From NCBI GenBank assembly GCA_021779095.1, contig JAJYBI010000006.1, forward strand, positions 62,001-126,000: 64,000 nt of DNA, in the 5' to 3' direction. Position numbers and translations under genes: made by a program. Under the pieces are notes generated by a model, which saw nothing but the letters and a program-made list of their open reading frames with translations, was not told the DNA's origin and made no database searches. Positions 15,294 through 23,843 of the stretch are shown one piece after another. The stretch is from Deltaproteobacteria bacterium. Its GTDB lineage: Bacteria; Desulfobacterota; Desulfuromonadia; Geobacterales; JAJYBI01. Each line of letters begins with the position of its first letter. The first letter of the stretch is position 1.

Positions 15294-16793
15294 CTACTGG
15301 TGCATCGATGGCATCGGCATGTAGTCAGTGTGGCAGACGTAGCAGTTCCAGATCCAGTAGCTGTCACCCTGGTACTGCCGGGGGATACCGTTGTCGACCG
15401 GATTGGCGGAGGTGTATTCGGCGTGGGTGCTGTTGTGGCACGCCTCGCAGTAGAGCCGGCCGTCCATCTTCGGGTCAGGAGAGTTGGTGAGGACCGAATT
15501 GCGGTAGAGGGTGGCGCTGTTCTCCTGGTGGCCGCTGCCGTGACAGTCGCCGCAGCGGGGCTCTTGCAGCCAGGGCTGACGGCCGTTCGCCAGGACCCGG
15601 GTCATGGTGCCCATGTCGCCGTGGCAGTCGGTGCAGGTCTGGCTGGCGTGGAACATGGTGCCGCGCAGACAGTTGGTGCGGGGGCCGGGATGGCAGTTGT
15701 AGCAGGCCGACGAGGTGCTGGCCCCGGCGCTGACCAGTTTGTCCTGGTGGAAGCCGTGCATCGCCAGGGAGAGATTTTTTACCCCGCTTTTTCCCGGGAG
15801 GCCGAGGGCGTTGTCGGCGTGGCACTCGCCGCACAGGTGGAGGGTGCCGGCAGCCCGGTCGGCGACCAGGGTGGTACCGTTCCGCCGGTCGTGGGCCTGG
15901 AGGATGTTCTGGTAGGTATTGGTCATGCCGTGGCAATTGCTGCAGTTCATCTCGGTGGAAACCGGGGCAACCACCTGGGTGGTGGCGAGAACCGCGCCGC
16001 TGGCGGTGTCGGTGACGGTAATGGCGGCAGTAGCATAGGGGTCCCAGGTGCCGTCGTCGTCATAGGGGGTGAGCGGAATCCCTTCGGCAACGAAACCGAG
16101 GCTGTTGGCGTCGACCTTCATGGTCCCGGCCAGCGGTGTGCCGGTGATGCCGACGTTGGGTGCGGCGTTCCAGCCGTATTTGGCCGCGTACTGCCAGAAA
16201 TTGGTATTGGCGGCGGAATTGGCCTTTTTCGCGAAACTGTAGCTGACCGTAATGCCGCTGGTTATCACCCCGCCTCCCCGCCGGATCACCTGGGCATGCA
16301 GGGTGTTGAACGGCGGGAGGATGCAGAAAGCCGAATAGTCGTCCTGGGCGCAGTGCATGCCGAGGTCGTTCCAGGCGAGGACGACGTAGTTCATGGTCGA
16401 CGCCGGGATGGTGGAGATCAGGCCGGCGCTGCTGTAGTCGATGTAAGCGGGGTGGGCCGTGGTGAGCCACCAGTCGTGGGAGACCGTGGCCCCGGGAGCG
16501 ACCGTGCAGCGTCGCGAGGTGGTCAGGTAGCCGGCGGCGGAGACCGTCAGGATATGGTCGCCGACCGGCCGGACCAAGGTGTAGACCCCGCCGGCATCAG
16601 TGGTGGCCATGGCGGCGCCCTCGCTGACGACGGCATTCGCCAGCGGCATGCCGGTCCCTGCGTCCGTGACCACCCCGCTGACGACGCCGCTGGTTGCCGT
16701 GGTACCACCGTCACCTCCGCCGCAGGCAGCGAGGGAAAAAAGCAGCATCGCCATGCCGCACCGGAAAATTATCGACCCCATTCCGCCCATCAT
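15294..16793 (-). CDS. Heptaheme c-type cytochrome, lipoprotein
   Basis: A 499-residue exported multihaem cytochrome, likely for extracellular or periplasmic electron transfer. The N-terminus ends in a lipobox (LAAC, then GGGDGG). Next is a carboxypeptidase regulatory-like beta domain (about 36-110: SGVVTDAGTGMPLANAVVSE), then a region with NDLGMHC. The C-terminal half holds seven CxxCH haem sites: CSNCH, CGECH, CYNCH, CTDCH, CGDCH, CEACH and CYVCH. Several additional His residues could be distal ligands. The start at 16793 follows GGGGGTGA, and a consensus promoter lies upstream. No porin or partner cytochrome is adjacent. Confidence 0.93.
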   Translation of the reverse strand: MMGGMGSIIFRCGMAMLLFSLAACGGGDGGTTATSGVVSGVVTDAGTGMPLANAVVSEGAAMATTDAGGVYTLVRPVGDHILTVSAAGYLTTSRRCTVAPGATVSHDWWLTTAHPAYIDYSSAGLISTIPASTMNYVVLAWNDLGMHCAQDDYSAFCILPPFNTLHAQVIRRGGGVITSGITVSYSFAKKANSAANTNFWQYAAKYGWNAAPNVGITGTPLAGTMKVDANSLGFVAEGIPLTPYDDDGTWDPYATAAITVTDTASGAVLATTQVVAPVSTEMNCSNCHGMTNTYQNILQAHDRRNGTTLVADRAAGTLHLCGECHADNALGLPGKSGVKNLSLAMHGFHQDKLVSAGASTSSACYNCHPGPRTNCLRGTMFHASQTCTDCHGDMGTMTRVLANGRQPWLQEPRCGDCHGSGHQENSATLYRNSVLTNSPDPKMDGRLYCEACHNSTHAEYTSANPVDNGIPRQYQGDSYWIWNCYVCHTDYMPMPSMHQ

Positions 16794-16845
16794 GTCACCC
16801 CCTGTCGCTCGCTGGCGCTGAACCGCATAAAATTATTGTTTGTTA

Positions 16846-16873
16846 ATTATATTGGCAGCGGGATATTTGTCAA
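16846..16873 (-). promoter_or_regulatory. Sigma-70-type promoter of cytochrome gene
   Basis: On the minus strand: TTGACA (16873-16868), a 16-bp spacer, TATAAT (16851-16846). Both hexamers are exact consensus. The -10 is about 53 bp before the cytochrome start. Confidence 0.85.
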
Positions 16874-16970
16874 GGAGGCTGGACCGTAGCTGCACACCCG
16901 CATTCCGATGGATTCAGGGAGGTGCTGCCCGGTTATCGAAACATACGTGGACGGTTACCTGCCGCACCTC

Positions 16971-17267
16971 CTACCGATCGAAGAACAGGTCGAGCCTCCT
17001 GTTCGCCTCTTCAAGCTTTTCCTTGAGCAGCCGCAGCTCCTCGACGGTGTAGACCCGCGTCCCCTTGGCGATCGCTTCCTGCAACCGGGTGATCTTGTCC
17101 TGCAGCGACTGTACGGTGGTGCCGCACTGGCTCGCATACAACGCGCACATATCCTTCTGCTGGGCCTTTTCCGGCGGACTCAGTTCGTCCTGGCCGCCGG
17201 CAAGAACAACGACGGGCTGCAAAAGCGACACTACCAGCATACAAACGACGATGAATCCTCTCTTCAT
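16971..17267 (-). CDS. Exported coiled-coil protein, function unknown
   Basis: A 98-residue precursor with a signal peptide (MKRGFIVVCMLVVSLLQPVV, cleavage near VLAGG), two cysteines (CALYASQC) that could form a disulfide, and a C-terminal heptad-like helix (VEELRLLKEKLEEANRRLDL). It is likely periplasmic. GGGAGG precedes the ATG. It lies 26 bp after the PilZ-like gene on the same strand, so the two are probably co-transcribed. No family was recognised. Confidence 0.78.
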   Translation of the reverse strand: MKRGFIVVCMLVVSLLQPVVVLAGGQDELSPPEKAQQKDMCALYASQCGTTVQSLQDKITRLQEAIAKGTRVYTVEELRLLKEKLEEANRRLDLFFDR

Positions 17268-17293
17268 GAGCAGTCCTCCCTGTTATGCACCCA

Positions 17294-17557
17294 TCACCGC
17301 CGGCCCGGCCCGCCACTACCGAACCGCAGCTGCAACCTGCCGGCCGCGATCTCCGTCACCCGACAGTCTATCTGTCGCGCATTATCCTGCAAATGCAGCA
17401 CACACGCCTCACCATGACGGGTTTCCCCCAGGAATCCGGTGCAGCTCACCTCCGCGCCGGTGGGCGTGATGTCGTCGAGCCGGCACTGGTGCCGATAGCC
17501 GCCCACCGCGACCTCGCATTTCCCCTGCCCGCTTCTGCCCGCTCCGAACAGTGCCAT
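17294..17557 (-). CDS. PilZ-like protein
   Basis: An 87-residue beta-rich protein with CRLDDITPTGAEV, which matches the D-x-S/T-x-x-G half of the PilZ c-di-GMP motif, followed by strands ending RLQLRFG. The upstream RxxxR half is not clear: the N-terminus has only AGRSGQGK. Binding of c-di-GMP is therefore uncertain. GGAGG sits 8 nt before the ATG. It is divergent from the hybrid kinase gene at 17818 and lies upstream of the coiled-coil protein. Confidence 0.65.
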   Translation of the reverse strand: MALFGAGRSGQGKCEVAVGGYRHQCRLDDITPTGAEVSCTGFLGETRHGEACVLHLQDNARQIDCRVTEIAAGRLQLRFGSGGPGRR

Positions 17558-17817
17558 ACCATCGACCTCCCCTCTTCCGGATACGACCCTGCATCTCTAT
17601 TATACGCCGGTATTGCCAGGACGGAACGCCCCGCCGCGCCTCGATCCACGACCGCAAGACGGCTGCTGCCGTTTCACCGGCACCACTCTCCCGAAACCCG
17701 CGCCACGCACCGCTCCATCGCAGCAAAACATAAAGCTTTTTGGTCAACAATCCGATATGTTATCTATACAATCCACCCGGCGCCACGCCAATCAACTGCC
17801 CAGTCAGGATGCACCCT

Positions 17818-20800
17818 ATGACGAAAAAGCTGATCCTGGTCGACGATATCGACGGAGAAACGGAGCGGCTCGTCCGCCTGCTGCGTGAAAACGGCCTCGT
17901 ACAGGCTGAGATACGGGACGACGTCTCTTCGGAACCATGGGCCGGCGATGCGATGCACGCCTACCGCGACCTCTTCGAGAACGCCCCCGTCGGCATCTTC
18001 CGCGCCACGATGGACGGCAAGATCCTGAGCCTCAACGATGCGGGGGCGCGGATGCTGAAGTACGACGCGCCGGAAGAGCTGATCCGGAAGGCGGACCGGA
18101 CGAGCGTCGCCGAGGCGGTCTACGAGAACCCCGCGCGGCGCCGGGAGATTACGGACCACGTCCTCTCCCGCGACGGCTGGTCGTCGTTCGAGGAGCGGTT
18201 CCGCTGCCGGGACGGCTCGGTCATCATCTGCAGCATGTCCATGCGCGCCGTCCGCGGCAGGGACGGCAGCGCGGAGTTCCACGGCTTCATCGAGGATATC
18301 ACCGAACGGAAGCGGTCCGAGGACGCGCTGCGCCTGAGCCAGTTCATCATCGACAACGCCTCCATCGGCATCTTCCGGGGGGACGACAACGGCCGCATCA
18401 TGTACGTGAACGAGCACGGCGCCCGGTCGCTCGGCTACACCAGGAAAGAGCTGCAGGACAGGACCTTCTTCGATATCGTTCCCGGCCTGACGCCGGAGTG
18501 GTGGAAAGCGCACCGGGACAAGCTGGCCGCCGCGGGGTCGAACGCCTTCGAATCGGTGCACCGAAGAAAGGACGGCACCACGTTCCCGGTGAAGGTGGCC
18601 GTCAGCTACCTCACCTACGGTGGCCGGATGCTGAGCTGTTCCTTTGCCCAGGACATTTCGGTGCTGAAGGCGGCGGAGGAAACGCTGTACCTGACGGCCT
18701 CCTCCATCGACAACATCTCCGATGCGGTCTACTGGATCGCGGCGGACTCCCATTTCTGGAACGTGAACCAGGCGGCCTGCAGGATGCTCGGGTACAGCCG
18801 GGAGGAGATGCTGTCGAAGTCGATTGCGGACATCGATCCCTATTTCGCCATGGATAGCTGGCAGGCGCATCTGAAACAGATCGGCACGGCCGGCAGCATC
18901 TGCCTGCCGACCAGGTTCCACCGTCACAGGGACGGCCACGTCATCCCGGTGGAGATCACCATCAACCATTTCAGCTACGACGATACCGCGTACTACTGCG
19001 CCATCGTCCGGGATACCACGGAGCGCGTCAAGGCGGAGAAGGAGGCGTCCTTTTTCCGGGCGCTCATCGAATACACCCGCGACCCGGTCTACGTCGTCGA
19101 CCCCGCCGACGGCGGGCGGATGGTCTACGCCAACCGGGCGGCCTGCTCCCATTTCGGCATCTCCCTGGAGAAGCTTCTGACCATGCGCATCCCCGACTGG
19201 GACCCGGCCTTCGACATCGGGATGCTGGACGTGCTCGACCGGAGAATGGAGGACTGCAAACCGGTCCGCTTCGAAACCGTGCACCGGCTCGCCTCCGGAA
19301 CGACCATCCCCGTGGAGGTGACGGCCAACGCCCTGGAGCACGACGGCCGCAGGCTGACGGCGGGGTACTTCAGCGACATCACGGACCGGAAGCGGGCCGA
19401 AGAGGAAATCCGCAACAGCGAGCGGCGCCTGCGCGCCCTGCTGCTGACCCTCCCCGACCTGGTCTGGATGAAGGACGGAAACGGCGCCTACCTCTTGTGC
19501 AACTCGCTTTTCGAGCGGTTTTTCGGCGCCAGCGAAGCGGAGATCATCGGCAGGACCGATTACGACTTCGTCGACCGGGAGACCGCCGACCGCTTCAGGA
19601 TGCGGGACCGCGAGGCGATCGAGGCCGGCGGGCCGACCACCAGCGAGGAGTGGATCACCTATTCGGGCACGGACGAACGCGCCCTGCTGGAGACGATCAA
19701 GACCCCGGTATACGATACGGCCGGCGGGCTCATCGGGGTGCTGGGGATCGGGCGCGACATCACCCTGCGCAGGCAGGCGGAGGAGGAACTGCAGGAGAGC
19801 GAGGCCCGCTACCGCGGGCTGGTGGAGCTCTTTCCCGACGCGATCTACATCCATACCGGGGGAAAGCTCGTCTTCGTCAACCAGCGGGGAGCGCAGCTCC
19901 TCGGCGCCGAGCGTCCCGAAGAGCTGTACGGCCGGGAGGCGCTCGACTTCGTCCATCCCGATTGCCGGGATTTCGTCACCGGCCGCATCCAGAACGCCTT
20001 CAGCTCCGGAGAACACAACCCGCCGGTGGAAGAGCTGTTCGTCCGGCTGGACGGCACCCCCGTGCCGGTTGAGGTGTCGTCGGCGCCATTCGACTTCCGC
20101 GGGGAGAAGGCGCTCCAGATACTGGCCCGCGACATCAGCGAACGGAAGAAGCGGCAGGAGGAGCAGCTTCGGAGCCAGAAGCTCGAATCGCTGGGGGTGC
20201 TGGCGGGGGGGATCGCCCACGACTTCAACAACATCCTGACGGGGATCATGGGAAACCTCTCGCTGGTCCGGATACTCCTGCCGGAGGACGACACGGCGCG
20301 GGAGCGGATCGACCGGTGCGAGAAGGCGGTCAAGGAGGCGACCGGCCTGACCTGCCAGCTCCTCACCTTCTCGCGGGGGGGAGAGCCGGTCAAGAAGGCG
20401 CTGGACGTGGGTCGCGTGGTCCGGGATGCGCTGGCATTCGTGCTCAGGGGCTCCAACGTGGCGGGCAAGCTCCGGGTCGCGGACGGACTGTGGCCGATCG
20501 AGGCGGACGGGGGACAGATCGGGCAGGTGATCAACAACCTCCTCATCAACGCCGACCAGTCGATGCTCCGGGGGGGCGTCGTGCGGGTGGAGCTGGACAA
20601 CTGCCGGATCGATGACGAGGTTGCGGCACGTAAGCCCGGTCCCTACGTACGGCTCACCGTTGCCGACCAGGGGTGCGGCATCCCATCCGAAAACCTGGGC
20701 AGGATCTTCGACCCGTATTTCACCACCAAAGATACCGGCACGGGGCTCGGCCTGACCTCGCTCTATTCCATCGTGAAGAAGCACGGGGGAGAGGTGACGG

Positions 20801-21297
20801 TCTCCTCGCTCGTCGGGGAAGGGACGACGTTCCAGGTCTATCTCCCCGCATCGCCGGGGGTGCAACGGGAGGAGGATGTGCCGGGAATACCAGCCGCATG
20901 CAGCGGCGGGGGATACGTGATCGTCATGGACGACGAGGAGAATATCCGCGACGTGGCGGGGGAGATCCTCACCTATCTCGGCTACCGGGTGTCGCTCTGC
21001 GCATGCGGGGAAGAGGCCGTTGCCCTGTACGACGAGGAGCTGGACCGGGGGGCCCGGCCGCTCTGCGTCGTCATGGACCTGACCGTGCCCGGCCGGATGG
21101 GGGGGCTGGAAGCGGCATCGCAGATCCTGGCGCGCGATCCGGCGGCGCGGCTGATCGTCGCCAGCGGCTACTCCAACGATCCGGTCATGGCCGATTTCGC
21201 CCGTTACGGCTTCTCCCATGCCCTCCTCAAACCATTCCGCATGGAAGAGCTGGGCGAGATCCTGCAGAAGATCACGGAAGACACCTGCGGCGGCTGA
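17818..21297 (+). CDS. Hybrid histidine kinase with six PAS domains
   Basis: A 1159-residue soluble sensor. The order is a short N-terminal receiver-like strand ([11 protein letters not shown], residues 3-13), then six PAS/PAC repeats of about 120 residues, each closing with a D-I-T/S-E/D-R-K type motif. Next come a dimerisation helix with the phospho-acceptor His ([14 protein letters not shown]), an ATPase domain ([25 protein letters not shown]) and a C-terminal receiver ([20 protein letters not shown]). No membrane segments are visible, so signals are sensed in the cytoplasm. Output is probably phosphotransfer to another protein, since no DNA-binding domain is present. An AGGA site precedes the start. 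Confidence 0.93.
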   Translation: MTKKLILVDDIDGETERLVRLLRENGLVQAEIRDDVSSEPWAGDAMHAYRDLFENAPVGIFRATMDGKILSLNDAGARMLKYDAPEELIRKADRTSVAEAVYENPARRREITDHVLSRDGWSSFEERFRCRDGSVIICSMSMRAVRGRDGSAEFHGFIEDITERKRSEDALRLSQFIIDNASIGIFRGDDNGRIMYVNEHGARSLGYTRKELQDRTFFDIVPGLTPEWWKAHRDKLAAAGSNAFESVHRRKDGTTFPVKVAVSYLTYGGRMLSCSFAQDISVLKAAEETLYLTASSIDNISDAVYWIAADSHFWNVNQAACRMLGYSREEMLSKSIADIDPYFAMDSWQAHLKQIGTAGSICLPTRFHRHRDGHVIPVEITINHFSYDDTAYYCAIVRDTTERVKAEKEASFFRALIEYTRDPVYVVDPADGGRMVYANRAACSHFGISLEKLLTMRIPDWDPAFDIGMLDVLDRRMEDCKPVRFETVHRLASGTTIPVEVTANALEHDGRRLTAGYFSDITDRKRAEEEIRNSERRLRALLLTLPDLVWMKDGNGAYLLCNSLFERFFGASEAEIIGRTDYDFVDRETADRFRMRDREAIEAGGPTTSEEWITYSGTDERALLETIKTPVYDTAGGLIGVLGIGRDITLRRQAEEELQESEARYRGLVELFPDAIYIHTGGKLVFVNQRGAQLLGAERPEELYGREALDFVHPDCRDFVTGRIQNAFSSGEHNPPVEELFVRLDGTPVPVEVSSAPFDFRGEKALQILARDISERKKRQEEQLRSQKLESLGVLAGGIAHDFNNILTGIMGNLSLVRILLPEDDTARERIDRCEKAVKEATGLTCQLLTFSRGGEPVKKALDVGRVVRDALAFVLRGSNVAGKLRVADGLWPIEADGGQIGQVINNLLINADQSMLRGGVVRVELDNCRIDDEVAARKPGPYVRLTVADQGCGIPSENLGRIFDPYFTTKDTGTGLGLTSLYSIVKKHGGEVTVSSLVGEGTTFQVYLPASPGVQREEDVPGIPAACSGGGYVIVMDDEENIRDVAGEILTYLGYRVSLCACGEEAVALYDEELDRGARPLCVVMDLTVPGRMGGLEAASQILARDPAARLIVASGYSNDPVMADFARYGFSHALLKPFRMEELGEILQKITEDTCGG

Positions 21298-21334
21298 GAA
21301 GGCCGTCCCTCCCGTATCGTCATTCCGGACAAAA

Positions 21335-21360
21335 AAAGGGCGCCGCATCGGGCGCCCTTT
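21335..21360. terminator. Bidirectional terminator
   Basis: AAAGGGCGC / GCGCCCTTT with an 8-nt loop. Seven A residues on the plus-strand left side give a T-run for minus-strand transcripts, so it mainly serves the VOC gene and possibly the kinase gene as well. Confidence 0.82.
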
Positions 21361-21397
21361 GCATTATGCATGGTGTTCCGTTCTTCGTAGATTCCCG

Positions 21398-21775
21398 CTA
21401 TTCCATCGAATGCAGGCCGATCATGTTCCCTTCCGTGTCGTAGACCAGGGCGATGAAGCCGTACTGGCCGATGGGGAACTTCTCCCTGAAGATCCGGCCG
21501 CCGCTGGCCGCTGCCCGCGCGGCCTCGGCGCTGCAGTCGGCGCAGCTGAAGTAGATCAGGGTGCCGCCCCCGCCGGAATCCTTCCCTTCCATCTTCACCA
21601 AGGCGCCGGTCGCGCCGGGAGCGTCCTTCTGCATCGGGAACGACCAGAGCTCCATGCCGGGGATCGGGCTCTCCAGCCGGGTCAGGCTGAAGCCGAACAC
21701 CGCCTCGTAGAACCTCTTCGCCCGGGCCATATCCTGTACGTAGATCTCGAACCAGACTATCGGGTTGCACGTCAT
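21398..21775 (-). CDS. VOC (glyoxalase/dioxygenase-fold) protein
   Basis: A 125-residue vicinal-oxygen-chelate fold protein of the type often called glyoxalase/bleomycin resistance. It starts IVWFEIYVQDMARAKRFYEAV, then has PGMELWSFP, GTLIYFSCAD and FPIGQYGFIALVYDTEGNMI with the terminal Glu metal ligand. The first-position His ligand of true glyoxalase I is replaced (WFEI), so the substrate is unknown. GGAGG precedes the ATG. Single gene. Confidence 0.85.
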   Translation of the reverse strand: MTCNPIVWFEIYVQDMARAKRFYEAVFGFSLTRLESPIPGMELWSFPMQKDAPGATGALVKMEGKDSGGGGTLIYFSCADCSAEAARAAASGGRIFREKFPIGQYGFIALVYDTEGNMIGLHSME

Positions 21776-21841
21776 GACGATCCACCTCCTTCCGTGGTGT
21801 CATTATACACCCGGCCGGCGGGCGGCGGGTTTCAAATGCTG

Positions 21842-21866
21842 AAAAGGCGGCCGTTTGCCGCCTTGC
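21842..21866 (-). terminator. Terminator of toxin-antitoxin pair
   Basis: AAGGCGGC-CGTTT-GCCGCCTT, with a short T-run on the minus strand. Its stem core is shared with hairpins at 22545, 25018 and 25316. Confidence 0.7.
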
Positions 21867-21917
21867 AGGTCGGGCTGCCGTTTCCCGGGTTCCGGGTGCG
21901 GGGTGTTGTCGCGAGGC

Positions 21918-22193
21918 TCAGCGGTACACCTCGTCGTGGCTGCCGATGTCGAGGAGGATGATCTCTTTTTCGGTGATCATGACAGTGAGGGTTATGCGAT
22001 AGCTGTGGGTGAGGCTCACCGACTGGATGCCCTTAAGCTTGCCGGTCAGGTGATGAAACTTCAGATGGGGCTGGAACGGATCGGTTTCCAGGTCGCGCAG
22101 GATGGCGGCAAACCTGGCTCGCAGTTCGGGGTGATGTTTCACGAACTTTTCGGCCGCGCGGGTGAAGCAGGCGGTCCAGACCAAAGAGTACAT
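21918..22193 (-). CDS. RelE/YafQ-family toxin
   Basis: A 91-residue putative mRNA interferase of the RelE superfamily. It shows the N-terminal VWTACFTRAAEKFVKHHPEL helix, FHHLTGKLKGIQSVSLTHSY with conserved basic residues, RITLTVMI, and IILLDIGSHDEVY with the terminal His/Tyr typical of the YafQ/RelE active site. The start at 22193 lies 1 nt after the antitoxin stop codon. Cleavage of ribosome-bound mRNA is inferred from the family. Confidence 0.87.
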   Translation of the reverse strand: MYSLVWTACFTRAAEKFVKHHPELRARFAAILRDLETDPFQPHLKFHHLTGKLKGIQSVSLTHSYRITLTVMITEKEIILLDIGSHDEVYR

Positions 22194-22194
22194 A

Positions 22195-22458
22195 CTAGTC
22201 GTCCAGACCCAACTCTTTGAGGAGGTCGGCGGTGGTCCCACGACGCACTCGTCCCGCCTTCACATCCTCCAGCGACGCCTTCACCCGGGCCACGTACGCT
22301 TCCTCCGCCTCGGCCACCAGTTCACGGTAGCGCTCCTCGGAGAGGATGACATACTCGGGCCGGTTGTTGCGGATCACGTGCACGTCGCCCGATTCGATCA
22401 GTCCGTCCACCGCGGCAATACCGCGGCGCTTCAGTTCCTGGGCGGGGATGGTATTCAT
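22195..22458 (-). CDS. Phd/YefM-type antitoxin
   Basis: An 87-residue antitoxin with an N-terminal DNA-binding half (IPAQELKRRGIAAVDGLIES, then VHVIRNNRPEYVILSEERY, the Phd/YefM pattern) and a C-terminal toxin-wrapping helix (EEAYVARVKASLEDVKAGRV). AAAGGAG precedes the ATG. It likely represses its own promoter together with the toxin downstream. Confidence 0.87.
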   Translation of the reverse strand: MNTIPAQELKRRGIAAVDGLIESGDVHVIRNNRPEYVILSEERYRELVAEAEEAYVARVKASLEDVKAGRVRRGTTADLLKELGLDD

Positions 22459-22544
22459 ATCGGCACTCCTTTAGATACCTGATTGCGTACCTGATAGTGT
22501 GCCACAGGTAGGAGCATGCAGCAAGGAATTTATCCGGAAACGTC

Positions 22545-22569
22545 AAAGGCGGCCGAGTGGTCGCCTTTT
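22545..22569. terminator. Hairpin, terminator-like repeat
   Basis: AAAGGCGGCC-GAGT-GGTCGCCTTT followed by T; a 10-bp stem with one G-T pair. It belongs to a repeat family in this island (also 25018 and 25316). Confidence 0.65.
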
Positions 22570-22683
22570 AAATAGGTATGGATGTCCCCGTAATTCCTCT
22601 TGTTTCCTTAACCCCTGCCCCCCATAGGCTACGGATATACACAATATTCAACATGGCATATAATCAACAAGGAGGACCTAGCC

Positions 22684-22842
22684 ATGAAAACGAACCCTCT
22701 GCCTGAAAACAGCCAGATGCCCCTAGGCAAGCCAGTGCCCGATCAGCAGGAACCGTTGACCGTGTATGGTAGTGGTGGGGTCTGCGAAGAGTGCTTGCAT
22801 GAAGATTTTGATTCGTGCGTTTGCCCGGAACCTGAAAGCTAA
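22684..22842 (+). CDS. Cysteine-rich 52-residue mini-protein
   Basis: The ATG at 22684 follows a strong AAGGAGG. The product has a Pro/Gln-rich disordered N-terminus (about 1-28) and a compact C-terminal motif GGVCEECLHEDFDSCVCPEP, i.e. C-x2-C-x8-C-x-C, suitable for one Zn or Fe ion. The last 24 codons recur downstream of the dehydratase module at 25104-25175 with four of five differences silent, which supports real coding. It lies 225 bp upstream of the HgdC-type ATPase on the same strand. The function is unknown; a link to the iron-sulfur module is speculation from position. Confidence 0.72.
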   Translation: MKTNPLPENSQMPLGKPVPDQQEPLTVYGSGGVCEECLHEDFDSCVCPEPES

Positions 22843-22954
22843 GCATCAACGTCTCATCCAGTCACGGTTAGCCAAGGGAAAAGGTAAATTTCAGAACCTG
22901 ACCGCAGGGGTTTCCTATGGCCACCTTTTGAAGTAAGTAAACTGTCCTTGGAAT
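22771..22954 (+). repeat. Direct repeat copy 1 flanking dehydratase module
   Basis: About 180 bp, covering the 3' part of the mini-protein gene and the sequence after it, are repeated in the same orientation at 25104-25282. Shared blocks include the coding part, CGGTTAGCCAAGGG and GTAAACTG-TYCYYGGAAT. Similarity is high in the coding part and lower after it. Confidence 0.85.
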
Positions 22955-23003
22955 GCCAAGGCGACATCACCTGAATTACAAATTTGACTTCGCCATTGTG
23001 ACA

Positions 23004-23017
23004 TGCCAATACTGGCA
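23004..23017. promoter_or_regulatory. Inverted repeat upstream of the ATPase gene
   Basis: TGCCA-ATAC-TGGCA, a 5-4-5 palindrome 50 bp before the proposed start at 23068. A TTGACT lies at 22984-22989 with no good -10. It could be an operator; evidence is weak. Confidence 0.3.
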
Positions 23018-23067
23018 CTTCAATACAATCCGCACCAATCTGGATTACAGGAAAAACAGGAGTTGGT

Positions 23068-23835
23068 ATCAAGCTGGCCGGCATAGACATAGGTTCACGC
23101 AGCATCGAATTCGTGCTGCTTCATGGGCAGACCCGCACCGTACTTGACCGCTTTCAGGCCGAGACCTCCATCAATCTCTCCTCTCAATTGAGTCTGATCA
23201 AGGAGCAGTATACCTGGAACCACCTCGTCTCGACCGGTTACGGCAGACAGTTGGCGCAAAAGGTATTGGGCGGCGATGTCATCACCGAAATCAAGGCGTA
23301 CACTACTGCGGCCCATCATTTCCACCCGGCCATCGACACGGTCATCGATCTTGGCGGTCAGGACACCAAGGCGCTCTCCATCAACCGCACAAGCGGACAG
23401 CTGCACAAGTTCGAGATGAACGACAAATGTTCGGCCGGTACCGGGAAGTTCTTCGAAATGATGGCGAGCTCACTGGGGCTCAGCCTTGATGAACTGGTAA
23501 CGGAGGCGCTCCGGGGGAGCAGGTCGGTGGAGATCAACAGCACCTGTACCGTGTTTGCCGAATCGGAAGTTATCACGCTGCTGACCTCCGGCGTTGCCCT
23601 GGCAGATATCGCCCGTGCGATCCATGAAGCGCTGCTGACCAAGCTGGTCTCCCTGCTGTCAAAAGTCATGCGCTCCGACACCGCCCAGATCCTCTTTGTC
23701 GGCGGCGGCGCGAAGAACCGTGCCATGGTGCAGCTGCTGACCGAAGCACTGAACAGACAGGTAATCGTCCCGGAACACCCGGACTTCTATGGCGCCTACG
23801 GAGCGGCCATCCATGCAATACAATCAACCCGATAG
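23068..23835 (+). CDS. HgdC/BadF-type ATPase, dehydratase activator
   Basis: An ATP-driven [4Fe-4S] reductase of the BcrA/BadF/HgdC family that injects a low-potential electron into a dehydratase-like partner. It shows AGIDIGSRSIEF (phosphate loop 1), GYGRQLA, DLGGQDTKAL, KCSAGTGKFFE and STCTVFAESEV, whose cysteines (Cys121 and Cys160 from this start) bridge the dimer's cluster, then GGGAKNRAM and HPDFYGAYGAA. The first loop is encoded upstream of the first standard start (GTG 23113). The only site with AGGAG at the right distance is ATC 23068, giving 255 residues. No ATG, GTG or TTG exists in frame between the stop at 22999 and 23113. Confidence 0.87.
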   Translation: MKLAGIDIGSRSIEFVLLHGQTRTVLDRFQAETSINLSSQLSLIKEQYTWNHLVSTGYGRQLAQKVLGGDVITEIKAYTTAAHHFHPAIDTVIDLGGQDTKALSINRTSGQLHKFEMNDKCSAGTGKFFEMMASSLGLSLDELVTEALRGSRSVEINSTCTVFAESEVITLLTSGVALADIARAIHEALLTKLVSLLSKVMRSDTAQILFVGGGAKNRAMVQLLTEALNRQVIVPEHPDFYGAYGAAIHAIQSTR

Positions 23836-23843
23836 GAGAGCAT

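Noticed and set aside
16794-16970. Possible c-di-GMP (GEMM) riboswitch upstream of the cytochrome gene
   Set aside because: Such riboswitches are common before Geobacter cytochromes, but the conserved core pattern was not found; only a standard promoter is visible.
17764-21348. A 1194-codon minus-strand frame opposite the hybrid kinase
   Set aside because: Long antisense frames are expected in high-GC genes; it has no domain, and its Asp/Val/Arg-rich composition mirrors the kinase codons.
23113-23835. GTG at 23113 as the start of the HgdC-type ATPase
   Set aside because: It would remove the conserved AGIDIGS phosphate loop and has no ribosome site; the ATC at 23068 fits the family N-terminus and has AGGAG upstream.
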